Made by a program: the position numbers and the translations under genes | In this document: in pieces, positions 15,355 to 21,927 of the stretch | Position numbering within the stretch: the stretch's first letter is position 1 | Layout of the letters: each line of letters opens with the position of its first letter | Notes under the pieces: generated by a model | Told to the model about the DNA's origin: nothing | Databases searched by the model: none | What the model saw: the letters and a program-made list of their open reading frames with translations, nothing else | Source: a virus | Reading direction: 5' to 3' (one strand) | DNA length: 30,272 nt | IMG/VR virus record: IMGVR_UViG_3300044730_000681 | Location: 1-30,272 of that record

Positions 15355-15382
15355 ATCATATCACAGTTGTGATACTTGTCAG
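15355..15382 (-). promoter_or_regulatory. Operator and promoter of the 15311 operon
   Basis: On the minus strand: -35 CTGACA (15377-15382), 16-bp spacer, -10 TATGAT (15355-15360). The spacer holds the perfect palindrome TCACAGTTGTGA (15361-15372), directly next to the -10. The -35 overlaps the stop codon of the gene ending at 15379. This is the best -35/-10/operator combination along with the one at 17363. Confidence 0.82.
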
Positions 15383-15765
15383 AAGTTGTAGTCGTGCTTG
15401 TTGACGGCGCCGTTGGCGATGAACTCGCGGCCCTTGCTGCCCCAGAGCTTGTCCGAGCCGTAGAAGCGGCTCTTGACGAGGCGGACGCGCAGGGTGCGTT
15501 GGCCCAGGCCGGCGTACAGCCACGTCTGCTCGTTCTGGTTGGTGCAGTGGCCGACGAAGCCGCCGGGAATGATGTTGGGCTTCCACTCGGGGTCGCGATC
15601 GACCAGCACCTCTTGCAGGGTGACGGTGGCGGCCGTGCGGCCGACGACCTTGTAGGGGACGGTGTCGCTGTACATGGTCTCGGTCATGTACTCGCCGTCG
15701 GGCAGGTTCTTCAGGTTGGTCGTGAACGTCTCGTAGGCGCGGATGCTTTGCTCTTGCTTAGGCAT
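15379..15765 (-). CDS. Conserved phage/plasmid protein, unknown function
   Basis: A 128-residue protein, starting MPKQEQSIRAYETF behind AGGAGA. The middle (VPYKVVGRTAATVTLQEVLVDRDPEWKPNIIPGGFVGHCTNQNEQTW) is aromatic- and beta-rich and looks like a small domain I associate with plasmids and phages; I know no function. It is the last gene of the mini-operon starting at 16618, and its stop codon lies within the next promoter. Confidence 0.72.
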   Translation of the reverse strand: MPKQEQSIRAYETFTTNLKNLPDGEYMTETMYSDTVPYKVVGRTAATVTLQEVLVDRDPEWKPNIIPGGFVGHCTNQNEQTWLYAGLGQRTLRVRLVKSRFYGSDKLWGSKGREFIANGAVNKHDYNF

Positions 15766-15781
15766 GGTGATGTCTCCTGGG

Positions 15782-16006
15782 TTACTTGGTCTTGGGGTAG
15801 ATGGTGGTGAGGAACACAGCGCCATCAACCTTGGGCGCGTAGTTCTCGATGTCGTAGTCTTGCTCTATGGCAGTGGGTACATACCAGAGGCTGAAGGGCA
15901 GTGTGAACTTCTTCATCTTGCGGATGAGGCGCTCGATGTCCTGATCGACGCGCCAATCTCCCATGGACGCGGCAAAGAAGTGTTTTCTGGCTGGCTTGGT
16001 GGTCAT
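15782..16006 (-). CDS. Small hypothetical protein
   Basis: A 74-residue protein starting MTTKPARKHFFAASMGDW, basic at the N-terminus and helical (VDQDIERLIRKMKKFTL), then aromatic (SLWYVPTAIEQDYDIENY). ATG 16006 is preceded by ATCAACAGGAGCCCA, a variant of the repeated ribosome binding site cassette. The family is unrecognised. Confidence 0.65.
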   Translation of the reverse strand: MTTKPARKHFFAASMGDWRVDQDIERLIRKMKKFTLPFSLWYVPTAIEQDYDIENYAPKVDGAVFLTTIYPKTK

Positions 16007-16028
16007 GGTGTGGGCTCCTGTTGATGGG

Positions 16029-16238
16029 TTAGGCGTTGCGATTGGACAGAGTGATTTCCACGGTGGTAACACCGATGCGGTGAGAGCAATCCCACATAAT
16101 CCGAGCGCCCCTGTCGGCGGCGATGCGTTCCGCTTCTGCGAGGGTCACGCGGGAGGCCACGCGGGTCGGCCAGTTCAGGCCTTGCATGACGTCATAGCGG
16201 AAGTCCGGGGAGCGCAGGTCAGGTGCGGTGTAGCGCAT
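16029..16238 (-). CDS. Small hypothetical protein
   Basis: A 69-residue protein starting MRYTAPDLRSPDFRYDVMQG; the middle is a helix with alternating charge (TLAEAERIAADRGARIMW). The family is unrecognised. It follows the 100-residue gene after a 19-bp gap. Confidence 0.65.
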   Translation of the reverse strand: MRYTAPDLRSPDFRYDVMQGLNWPTRVASRVTLAEAERIAADRGARIMWDCSHRIGVTTVEITLSNRNA

Positions 16239-16257
16239 GATGGTCTTTCGTAGTGGT

Positions 16258-16560
16258 TCAGATGGCGTCGAAGTCGAACACGGTGCCGTCAGGCAGCTCG
16301 ATGACGGCGTCGCTGGGGAAGAAGTCGTTGCACTCGCGCTCGTCGAACAGGGCGTAGGCAAGGTTTCTAAGCGCACTCTCGCGCTTGGCTTTGCCGCGTG
16401 GCAGCGGCCACGAGATCGTGTCGAAGTCGCCGTCGTCGTAGCGGCGAGCGAGGATGGAAGACACGTCACGACTGGCAGGGCAGCCGGGCTTGTCGAAGTC
16501 GGTGCCGCCGTGCGGAAAGCTCAGGCAATTGTGCTCGACGATCAATCGAACTGTGGTCAT
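16258..16560 (-). CDS. Hypothetical protein, first gene of a mini-operon
   Basis: A 100-residue protein, acidic, with beta-like segments (TTVRLIVEHNCLSF, AVIELPDGTVFDFDAI) and a charged centre (ARRYDDGDFDTISWPLPRGKAKRES). The family is unrecognised. It lies directly after the leader hairpin at 16579. Confidence 0.65.
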   Translation of the reverse strand: MTTVRLIVEHNCLSFPHGGTDFDKPGCPASRDVSSILARRYDDGDFDTISWPLPRGKAKRESALRNLAYALFDERECNDFFPSDAVIELPDGTVFDFDAI

Positions 16561-16578
16561 ATCGGACTCCTGTCGCGT

Positions 16579-16594
16579 CCCGGGATCCGCCGGG
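16579..16594 (-). promoter_or_regulatory. Leader hairpin of the 16560 operon
   Basis: CCCGG (16579-16583) and CCGGG (16590-16594) form a 5-bp stem with 6-base loop, just upstream of the ribosome binding site. It shares flanking sequence with the hairpins at 14247 and 15330. Confidence 0.6.
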
Positions 16595-16617
16595 CCGGTG
16601 TCATCTCTGACGAAGTG

Positions 16618-16646
16618 ATTACATCACGTTTGTGAAGTCACGACAA
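16618..16646 (-). promoter_or_regulatory. Operator and promoter of the 16560 mini-operon
   Basis: On the minus strand: -10 TGTAAT (16618-16623), then the operator TCACGTTTGTGA (16624-16635, one mismatch to the consensus half-site) directly upstream, and a -35-like TTGTCG (16641-16646) with a 17-bp spacer. The distance operator to -10 equals that at 13160, 14292, 15355, 17363 and 17892. Confidence 0.7.
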
Positions 16647-16658
16647 TAACCAACGTGA

Positions 16659-17045
16659 TTACTCGGGTTTTTCCCAGATTGCAACGGACCACTCGCCCAC
16701 CCACGGGTCGTAGGCGCCGTCGCTGAAGTCGCGCAAGCTGGCCGCGTAGTCGACGCCGCCCTCGAGGAACAGGGCCACGGCCTTGGGCTCGCCGAACCTG
16801 GTCTCGTTGATCGCGGCGATGAGGGACTTCAGCGTGCCGTCCCACTCCCACGAGTCGCAGTCGCCGGCCAGGAGGTTGCCGTTGGCGTCGATCGCCTTGA
16901 GCCACTTGCCGCGGCTGCGGTAGCAGCCGGCGCCGATCTCGCGCTTGGACCACCGCAGTGCGTCCTGGTAGGCGCCGCTGACGGCGTTCTTGACGTCGTC
17001 GAAGCGGGAAAACTTGGATCCGTTGGGGAAGGTGAGGTTGCGCAT
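16659..17045 (-). CDS. Hypothetical phage protein
   Basis: A 128-residue protein starting MRNLTFPNGSKFSRFDDVKNAVS. It is aromatic-rich, with a helix (GAYQDALRWSKREIG) and an acidic beta part. The family is unrecognised. ATG 17045 is preceded by TCAACCGGAGACCCA, one of four near-identical ribosome binding site cassettes. It is the second gene of the operon from 17363. Confidence 0.65.
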   Translation of the reverse strand: MRNLTFPNGSKFSRFDDVKNAVSGAYQDALRWSKREIGAGCYRSRGKWLKAIDANGNLLAGDCDSWEWDGTLKSLIAAINETRFGEPKAVALFLEGGVDYAASLRDFSDGAYDPWVGEWSVAIWEKPE

Positions 17046-17063
17046 GTGGGTCTCCGGTTGATG

Positions 17064-17330
17064 TCAGTTGGGAAGCAGCGCGTACCACTGCCAGGTCGTG
17101 TCGGTGCCGGCGGTCATCTTGCCGAGGCAGAAGCACACCGGCCGGTCGAACTCGATCCGCTCGTTGTTGCGGCCGAAGGCCTCAGTGGCCACGGCCCACT
17201 GGGTGTCGCGGGCAGCGCGGGGTAGGGCGCACTTGGTCATGCCGAGGTTGCGCAGGAATTCGGGACGCTGGATGTCGGCGATCTGGTCGCCACGCTTGCC
17301 GGTGGAGGGATCGAATTCAAAAACCTTCAT
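17064..17330 (-). CDS. Small hypothetical protein
   Basis: An 88-residue protein starting MKVFEFDPSTGKRGDQIADI, with a C-terminal VCFCLGKMTAG and DTTWQWYALLPN. The family is unrecognised. It is the first gene after the promoter at 17363, with TCAACCGGAGA before its start codon. Confidence 0.65.
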   Translation of the reverse strand: MKVFEFDPSTGKRGDQIADIQRPEFLRNLGMTKCALPRAARDTQWAVATEAFGRNNERIEFDRPVCFCLGKMTAGTDTTWQWYALLPN

Positions 17331-17362
17331 GCTGCTCTCCGGTTGATTGCTGGGACAAGAGG

Positions 17363-17391
17363 ATTACATCACAAGTGTGAAGTCATGTCAA
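17363..17391 (-). promoter_or_regulatory. Operator and promoter of the 17330 mini-operon
   Basis: On the minus strand: -35 TTGACA (17386-17391), 17-bp spacer, -10 TGTAAT (17363-17368). The spacer contains the perfect palindrome TCACACTTGTGA as read on the minus strand (17369-17380), directly next to the -10. This is a consensus-like promoter. The leader is short (~33 bases), with no CCCGG hairpin. Confidence 0.82.
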
Positions 17392-17406
17392 CAGCAATGT
17401 GATACA

Positions 17407-17754
17407 TCACTCTGCTGCGTGGCGCTCGGCAATCGAGCCCCAGTCGCGGACGTAGTAGTTGCCGCGCATCCGCACGATCGTCGGCGTGTAGGTGTCGCCG
17501 GCGTTCAGATACATGACGTTGCTGCCGTCGCGCAGGCGGAATGCTTCTACGCCGTGAGTGCAAAGCAAGTCATCGAGTACGGTCATGCGCAGGTCCGGCG
17601 TGCTCGGCGGGTTGTAGCACTCGCGGATGCGTGCGGCCGCAGCGGGCAGGACTTCGAGTTCTGCTCGAGACATGTTGAGAATGGCTTTTGCGCGGCGCGC
17701 AGCAGTCAGGTCGGAAGTGATGGTGCGCAGGGCTTTGATGCTGGGAGTGATCAT
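17407..17754 (-). CDS. Hypothetical protein, divergent to the regulator
   Basis: A 115-residue protein starting MITPSIKALRTITSDLTAARRAKAILNM, with a helical N-terminal half and a beta-rich C-terminal half (VEAFRLRDGSNVMYLNAGDTYTPTIVRMRGNYYVRDW). The family is unrecognised. It occupies the place where a CI repressor might be expected next to Cro, but I see no helix-turn-helix. The start ATG 17754 has TCAACCGGAGACCC upstream. Confidence 0.68.
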   Translation of the reverse strand: MITPSIKALRTITSDLTAARRAKAILNMSRAELEVLPAAAARIRECYNPPSTPDLRMTVLDDLLCTHGVEAFRLRDGSNVMYLNAGDTYTPTIVRMRGNYYVRDWGSIAERHAAE

Positions 17755-17891
17755 GCTGGGTCTCCGGTTGAGTGGTTCGTGGTGTCGGCTGAGGATCAGT
17801 TCGGAACTATCTTGCCGGTGCTCCTGTGTGCCGTGAGGCCAGAAGACTTACCCAACTCACTCCGTGCTATTGATCTCCAACCGACAGAATC

Positions 17892-17920
17892 ATTACATCA
17901 CAGTTGTGAAGTCCATAAAC
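17892..17920 (-). promoter_or_regulatory. Operator and promoter of the 17754 gene
   Basis: The perfect palindrome TCACAGTTGTGA (17898-17909) has TGTAAT (-10, minus strand, 17892-17897) directly downstream. The -35 is weak (TTTATG or GTTTAT around 17914-17920). The leader is ~130 bases and contains no good start codon with a ribosome binding site before 17754. Confidence 0.65.
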
Positions 17921-17967
17921 GAATACCCGACTGCGTTGTATGGGCATTGTGATGTTGATGTTGGCTT

Positions 17968-17997
17968 TTGTGAGGCGAACATCACAGGCCCTATACT
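17968..17997 (+). promoter_or_regulatory. Promoter of the Cro-like gene with operator half-sites
   Basis: On the plus strand: -35-like TTGTGA (17968-17973), 18-bp spacer, -10 TATACT (17992-17997). The -35 itself contains TGTGA and the spacer contains TCACA (17982-17986), an order opposite to the palindromes at other promoters. GAACATCACA...TATACTC is shared with the promoter at 21523. It drives the regulator and probably the primase-helicase. Confidence 0.68.
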
Positions 17998-18027
17998 CCG
18001 TTGATCCGCAACTTCACACCAAACAAA

Positions 18028-18225
18028 ATGGACTACGACGAACTCATCTCGCACTTTGGCAGTCAGGTCGCAGCATCCGCCAAGCTGGGGGTCACCCAGC
18101 CCACGCTGTCAAACTGGAAAGCGCGCGGGCGCATCCCCGAGCTGCAGCAGCTCAGGATCCAGCACATCACCAGGGGAAGGCTCAAGGCAGCACCCGACAT
18201 CCTGGGGAAGAAGACCACACAATGA
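18028..18225 (+). CDS. Cro-like helix-turn-helix regulator
   Basis: A 65-residue protein (start ATG 18028; a TTG at 18001 would add nine residues). The sequence DYDELISHFGSQVAASAKLGVTQPTLSNWKARGRIPELQQLRI matches the layout of P22-type Cro/YdaS proteins: helix-turn-helix with QPTLSNWK as recognition helix, then RGRLKA. There is no clear Shine-Dalgarno before the start codon. It lies next to two divergent promoters with TCACA/TGTGA motifs and no CI is found, so it is the best candidate to bind the operator palindromes found across 13-22 kb. Binding is inference. Confidence 0.82.
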   Translation: MDYDELISHFGSQVAASAKLGVTQPTLSNWKARGRIPELQQLRIQHITRGRLKAAPDILGKKTTQ

Positions 18226-18384
18226 CGGTCTGACAAGATTGGGCCTCGGCTAGGGTAGCTCCCGAAAAGCGGTTCCCACACCCGCCTGCCGAAGGTTTCA
18301 CAGTGTGGCGTTCTCAGTGGAAGAACAAGATGGCAGCACCTTACTCGGCCGCCGGGCACACTTCCCCCTACAGGGAGGCCCCAG

Positions 18385-20427
18385 GTGGTCATGTCCAACT
18401 CTGAAAATCACAATGGTGACGGTGCTCGATTGAGCGTCACCAACTCCGAGTTCCTGCAGCATGTCCTGGCTGGCGCCCCTCGAGGGTCGACTACATGGGT
18501 GTGCGGGTTCATCGGCAACCCCAACTCGGACCAGGCCAACTGGTCAGGCAAGGCCTACAACCCAGCCCTGCATGCGGCCGAAGTCGACGGGTGGGGCAGG
18601 CAGAACACCTACTTCTCGGTGGGCGCGGTCAGACCCCTCGAGGGCGTCATGCACCGGCGCAAGAGCCACTTCACGCGCCTGCTGGCGCTGGTGGCCGACG
18701 ACGTCAATCCAGAAGACCTGCAGGGGATTCCCTCGTGGGGCATCGAGACCAGCCCGGGCAAGCGACAGATCGGCATCCTGCTCGACACCAAGGACCCCGA
18801 CTGCGCAAACCTCGAGCTCGTCACCCGGCTCGTCACCGCGATGGCCGACAGGGGCTACATCAAGGCCGACAAGTCGGGCAACAACGCAGTGCGGTACGTC
18901 CGCCTGCCGGTGGGCCAGAACCAGAAGCCCCGCGACTCGGGACCGTTCAACCACTTCGTGGAGTACTGGAACCCCAGCGCACGCTACACGCTCGAGGACG
19001 CCGCTGCCATCTTCGGCATCGACCTCGAGACCCTGCGCACAGAGCATGCGCATGAAGCACAGGCACCGTCCATGCACATGGGCGAGCAGGACGAGCGGCT
19101 GCGCATCCTGACGACCAACATCATCCGCGGCGAGAACCTGCACGACAGCCTGAACATGGTGGCCGCATCGATGGTGGCCTCAGGCGCCAAGGGCGGCTCG
19201 ATCGTCAACCTGCTGCGTGGCCTCATGGACGCCAGCCTGGCACCAAAAGACGACCGCTGGCTCGCCCGCTACAACGACATCCCGCGGTCAGTCAGCACGG
19301 CGCAGGAGAAGTTCCGGCCCACGCAGATCCAGCAGGCGATCGACCAGGAGACGGGCGAGATCCTGCCCGACAAGCCGCTGTTCACGCCGGTGCACGAGCT
19401 GCTGGACACCATCAAGGCCATCGAATGGATCATCGAGGGGTACGTCGAGTCAGACGGACTGGGCATGCTGTACGGGCCGTCAGGCGGCGGTAAGAGCTTT
19501 GTGGCCGTGTCCATGGCCTGCAGCGTGGCCACAGGCACGCCGTGGTTCGGCTGCCCAGTCAAGCAGGGCGCCGTGTTCTACATCGCAGGCGAGGGCCACC
19601 AGGGCCTGGCCAGGCGCTTCGCAGCATGGTCCAAGGCCACCGGCATCAAGATCGGCAAGGACACGCCCCTGTTCAAGTCCAACCACGCCGTGCAGATGCT
19701 GGACCCCGACGCGCCAGCCAAGCTCATGGCCGAGATCAGACGCATGATCGCCGACACCGGCCAGATCCCGGCGCTGATCATCATCGACACCCTGGCCCGC
19801 AACTTCGGCGACGGAGACGAGAACAAGCAGCAGGACGCCAACCGGTTCATCGAAGCGATGGACGAGATCAGGCGCGAGTTCCATTCGCACAACCTCGTCG
19901 TCCACCACTCAGGCCACGAGATGGACCGCGCACGGGGCTCCAGCGCCTTCAAGGCGGCCATGGACCAGGAGTTCCAGGTCAAGGGCTCCGGCGGCATCCT
20001 GGAGCTCAAGGTGACCAAGATGAAGGACGCCGAGATGCCTGAGTCCAAGCGATTCAAGATCACCCAGATCGGCCTGGGCGTCGTGGACTCGTGCGACGTC
20101 GAGATCACCGGCGCCTACATCGAGTTCGACGGCAACCCGCTCGAGGTCAAGGTCGGCTCGCGCCTGAACGGCCAGCCCATCAATGCCATCGACGTGGTCA
20201 GGCTGATGCAAAAGGGCTGGCCTGGCGCGCCTGTCATGGCCACCAGCCTGGGCTGCTCTGAGCGGGCTCTGAGCAACATCATGAAGGCCATGAAGGACAA
20301 CGGAATGGCCGTCCAGGGGGCCAACCGCAAGAACGGATGGGAGCTCACAGAGCAGGCGATCGACCACCTTTCGATGACCGCGGAGCTCGCGATCGAGGCG
20401 CAGGAAACGTCTAGATCGGTTGACTGA
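18385..20427 (+). CDS. Primase-helicase (AEP/RepB-like plus RepA-like ATPase)
   Basis: A 680-residue replication protein. The N-terminal part (~1-230) has features of an archaeo-eukaryotic type primase/RepB domain: ALVADDVNP (~95-105) as acidic motif, ETSPGKRQIGILLD (~115-130), and AVRYVRLPVGQNQKP (~170-185). The middle has Walker A GPSGGGKS at ~364-371 and a Walker B in ALIIIDTL (~465), the pattern of RepA-like/AAA_25 hexameric helicases. The C-terminal ~90 residues look like a winged helix. Probably it unwinds and primes at the neighbouring repeat region. GTG 18385 has GGGAGG 6 bases upstream, ATG 18391 is the alternative. A 24-residue ORF (18330-18404) overlaps its start. Confidence 0.85.
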   Translation: MVMSNSENHNGDGARLSVTNSEFLQHVLAGAPRGSTTWVCGFIGNPNSDQANWSGKAYNPALHAAEVDGWGRQNTYFSVGAVRPLEGVMHRRKSHFTRLLALVADDVNPEDLQGIPSWGIETSPGKRQIGILLDTKDPDCANLELVTRLVTAMADRGYIKADKSGNNAVRYVRLPVGQNQKPRDSGPFNHFVEYWNPSARYTLEDAAAIFGIDLETLRTEHAHEAQAPSMHMGEQDERLRILTTNIIRGENLHDSLNMVAASMVASGAKGGSIVNLLRGLMDASLAPKDDRWLARYNDIPRSVSTAQEKFRPTQIQQAIDQETGEILPDKPLFTPVHELLDTIKAIEWIIEGYVESDGLGMLYGPSGGGKSFVAVSMACSVATGTPWFGCPVKQGAVFYIAGEGHQGLARRFAAWSKATGIKIGKDTPLFKSNHAVQMLDPDAPAKLMAEIRRMIADTGQIPALIIIDTLARNFGDGDENKQQDANRFIEAMDEIRREFHSHNLVVHHSGHEMDRARGSSAFKAAMDQEFQVKGSGGILELKVTKMKDAEMPESKRFKITQIGLGVVDSCDVEITGAYIEFDGNPLEVKVGSRLNGQPINAIDVVRLMQKGWPGAPVMATSLGCSERALSNIMKAMKDNGMAVQGANRKNGWELTEQAIDHLSMTAELAIEAQETSRSVD

Positions 20428-20801
20428 GGTGTAAACGGAAAGTGTCAACTAAAGTTGACGCGGACGACAATTCTCATCCGCACGGGGCCTTGCGGATGAC
20501 ATTTACAGTTGTGAAGTAGTTGGAGAAAAAAAATGTGGTGTGACAAGGACTTGCGAGAAAAAAAGTCATCGGCGGGGGCCGTGCGGATGAGACCTGTTTT
20601 TGGGGGTCATCCGCACGGGGTTCTCATCCGCATCTCATCCGCAAGTCAAGCGTCTAAGTTAGTGGGCACTACGCTGGAAAGCAAGCAAATACGCGGGTTC
20701 TCATCCGTGCGGATGAGATGCGTAAGAGAATCGGGCCGGCTTCATCCGCTCATCCGCAACCCTCTAAGAGGTTGCGGATGCTGAGCGGAAGGGGGTTGCC
20801 G
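20428..20801. repeat. Repeat-rich intergenic region, candidate replication origin
   Basis: A 374-bp stretch with no gene. CATCCGC or its reverse GCGGATG occurs ten times exactly (20475, 20492, 20583, 20608, 20625, 20636, 20709, 20743, 20751, 20774) and once with one change (20702). The copies form inverted repeats: 20474-20499 (9-bp arms), 20579-20618 (12-bp arms), 20699-20718 (9-bp arms, 2-base centre) and 20751-20780 (11 bp, more if extended). Runs of eight and seven A (20526-20533, 20558-20564) stand out in GC-rich DNA. A GTCAAC/GTTGAC palindrome is at 20444-20459 and a variant operator TTACAGTTGTGA at 20503-20514. Iteron-like repeats, A-tracts and an adjacent helicase suggest an origin. 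Confidence 0.6.
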
Positions 20802-21185
20802 ATGACCAAAATGCCTGGTGAGCAGACACTAACTTTTGACCTGGATCTGCCCTGGCCGTCACCCAAGTTGTCCCCCAACGCTCGCCAGCACTGGGCTGCC
20901 GCAGCCAAGGCCAAGAAGGCCTACAGGGCCCGCTGCAGGGCTATCGCGACTGCGGCAGGGGTAGGGGCTGTCTTGGCCGGAAAAACGAGCCTAGCGGTCG
21001 ATCTGACCTTCTTCCCGCCCGACCGCCGCGGCCGGGACATGGACAACATGCTGGCCAGCATGAAGTCCGGCCTGGACGGCCTGGCCGACGCCACCGGCAT
21101 CGACGACCGCCACTGGCGCCTGTCGTTCGAGGTCGGCAAGCCGGTCAAGGGCGGCCAGGTTCTCGTGCGGATGAGCTGCCGATGA
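20802..21185 (+). CDS. RusA-like Holliday junction resolvase
   Basis: A 127-residue protein. The segment RGRDMDNMLASMKSGLDGLADATGIDDRHW contains the acidic residues expected for the RusA active site (two Asp in RDMDN, and two Asp in GIDD). The N-terminus is basic and helical (NARQHWAAAAKAKKAYRARCRAIA), and FFPPDRR precedes the catalytic part. RusA proteins cut four-way junctions made during recombination and replication. I choose ATG 20802 over the ATG at 20718, since the longer reading would cross the repeat region. Confidence 0.88.
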   Translation: MTKMPGEQTLTFDLDLPWPSPKLSPNARQHWAAAAKAKKAYRARCRAIATAAGVGAVLAGKTSLAVDLTFFPPDRRGRDMDNMLASMKSGLDGLADATGIDDRHWRLSFEVGKPVKGGQVLVRMSCR

Positions 21186-21532
21186 GGCTTCAACCCGACT
21201 GGCTGGGGGAGCTCGTGAGCATCTGCGTCAGCGACGACTGGCGCGGGGCCCAGACCGAGCTCACCTGGGGCGAGGTCAGCCCCATGTTCCGCCGCCTGCT
21301 GCCTGAGCTGGCGCAGTCCGAGGACGCAGACGGCTACAGCAGCCTCGAGGTGCGCGCCTGCCGCGAAGGCATCGAGTGGCTGTCCACCAACCACCCGGCC
21401 GAGTTCGGCGCCCTGTGCTGGCAGTTCTGGGACTGGAAGCGCAAGCACCTCACACGCGCCGAGAACCACGACGAGCTGCTGCAGCGCGCCGGCAAGCTAT
21501 TGGCAGACTACGTCGACAGGGCTTGCGACTGA
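21182..21532 (+). CDS. Hypothetical protein after RusA
   Basis: A 116-residue acidic, tryptophan-rich and mostly helical protein (starting MRLQPDWLGELVSICVSDDW). In lambdoid phages the gene after RusA is often the antiterminator Q; this one is too short and I see no zinc finger or Q-type pattern, so I leave it unnamed. It overlaps RusA by 4 bp (ATGA). Confidence 0.65.
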   Translation: MRLQPDWLGELVSICVSDDWRGAQTELTWGEVSPMFRRLLPELAQSEDADGYSSLEVRACREGIEWLSTNHPAEFGALCWQFWDWKRKHLTRAENHDELLQRAGKLLADYVDRACD

Positions 21533-21551
21533 ACATCACAATGTTTATACT
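21523..21551 (+). promoter_or_regulatory. Promoter of the plus-strand small-gene chain
   Basis: -35 TTGCGA (21523-21528), 17-bp spacer, -10 TATACT (21546-21551). The spacer ends in an operator half TCACAATGTT (21536-21545) directly before the -10. The stretch GAACATCACA...TATACTC is shared with the promoter at 17968. Confidence 0.7.
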
Positions 21552-21586
21552 CGGAGTGTGCGCTTTTGCACGCATCGGAGACGACG

Positions 21587-21730
21587 ATGAAAGAGTTCAA
21601 CCCTCACTGGCCGTTCCCTCAATACGACGAGGATGGCCGCCAGCTTCTGCCGCCTGGATTCAACGCCAGGCCCACGCCCGCCCAGCGCGCCGCTGAGCTG
21701 ATCGACAACGTCGGGGAGGCGCTGCTGTGA
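21587..21730 (+). CDS. Small hypothetical protein
   Basis: A 47-residue protein, MKEFNPHWPFPQYDEDGRQL in front, then PPGFNARPTPAQRAAELIDN. It has a GGAG ribosome binding site 8 bases upstream, follows the 21523 promoter by ~30 bases, and its stop overlaps the next start (GTGA). The family is unrecognised, but coding context and third-position GC support it. Confidence 0.7.
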   Translation: MKEFNPHWPFPQYDEDGRQLLPPGFNARPTPAQRAAELIDNVGEALL

Positions 21731-21927
21731 AGGCTCTCACCGACATCCTGCGCAAGCCTGCGCCGGCCACGATGATGGCCACCGAGCTGGACGACGCGCG
21801 CCGGGCACTGCTCGAGGCGCAGTCTGCCCGCGACTACGCCACCGCGATGGTCGCCTACCACGAGACACGCATCGATCGCCTGCGCGCCATGCTGGAGATC
21901 GAGGCTCATCAGGGGGGCGAGCAATGA
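21727..21927 (+). CDS. Small helical hypothetical protein
   Basis: A 66-residue protein (GTG start) that is nearly all helical and charged (DDARRALLEAQSARDYATAMVAYHETRIDRLRAMLEI), probably a short coiled coil. It overlaps its neighbours by 4 bp. The function is unknown. Confidence 0.68.
   Translation: MKALTDILRKPAPATMMATELDDARRALLEAQSARDYATAMVAYHETRIDRLRAMLEIEAHQGGEQ

Noticed and set aside
14298-17909. Host CRP sites
   Set aside because: CRP binds TGTGA-N6-TCACA. The palindromes here are in the opposite order (TCACA-N2-TGTGA), with different spacing.
20474-20780. CRISPR array
   Set aside because: The 7-10-base repeats alternate in orientation and have irregular spacing; there are no unique spacers of even size and no cas genes.
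20533-20784. Plus-strand ORF in the repeat region
   Set aside because: It lies over the inverted repeats and A-tracts, has no convincing ribosome binding site, and gives a basic, low-complexity product.
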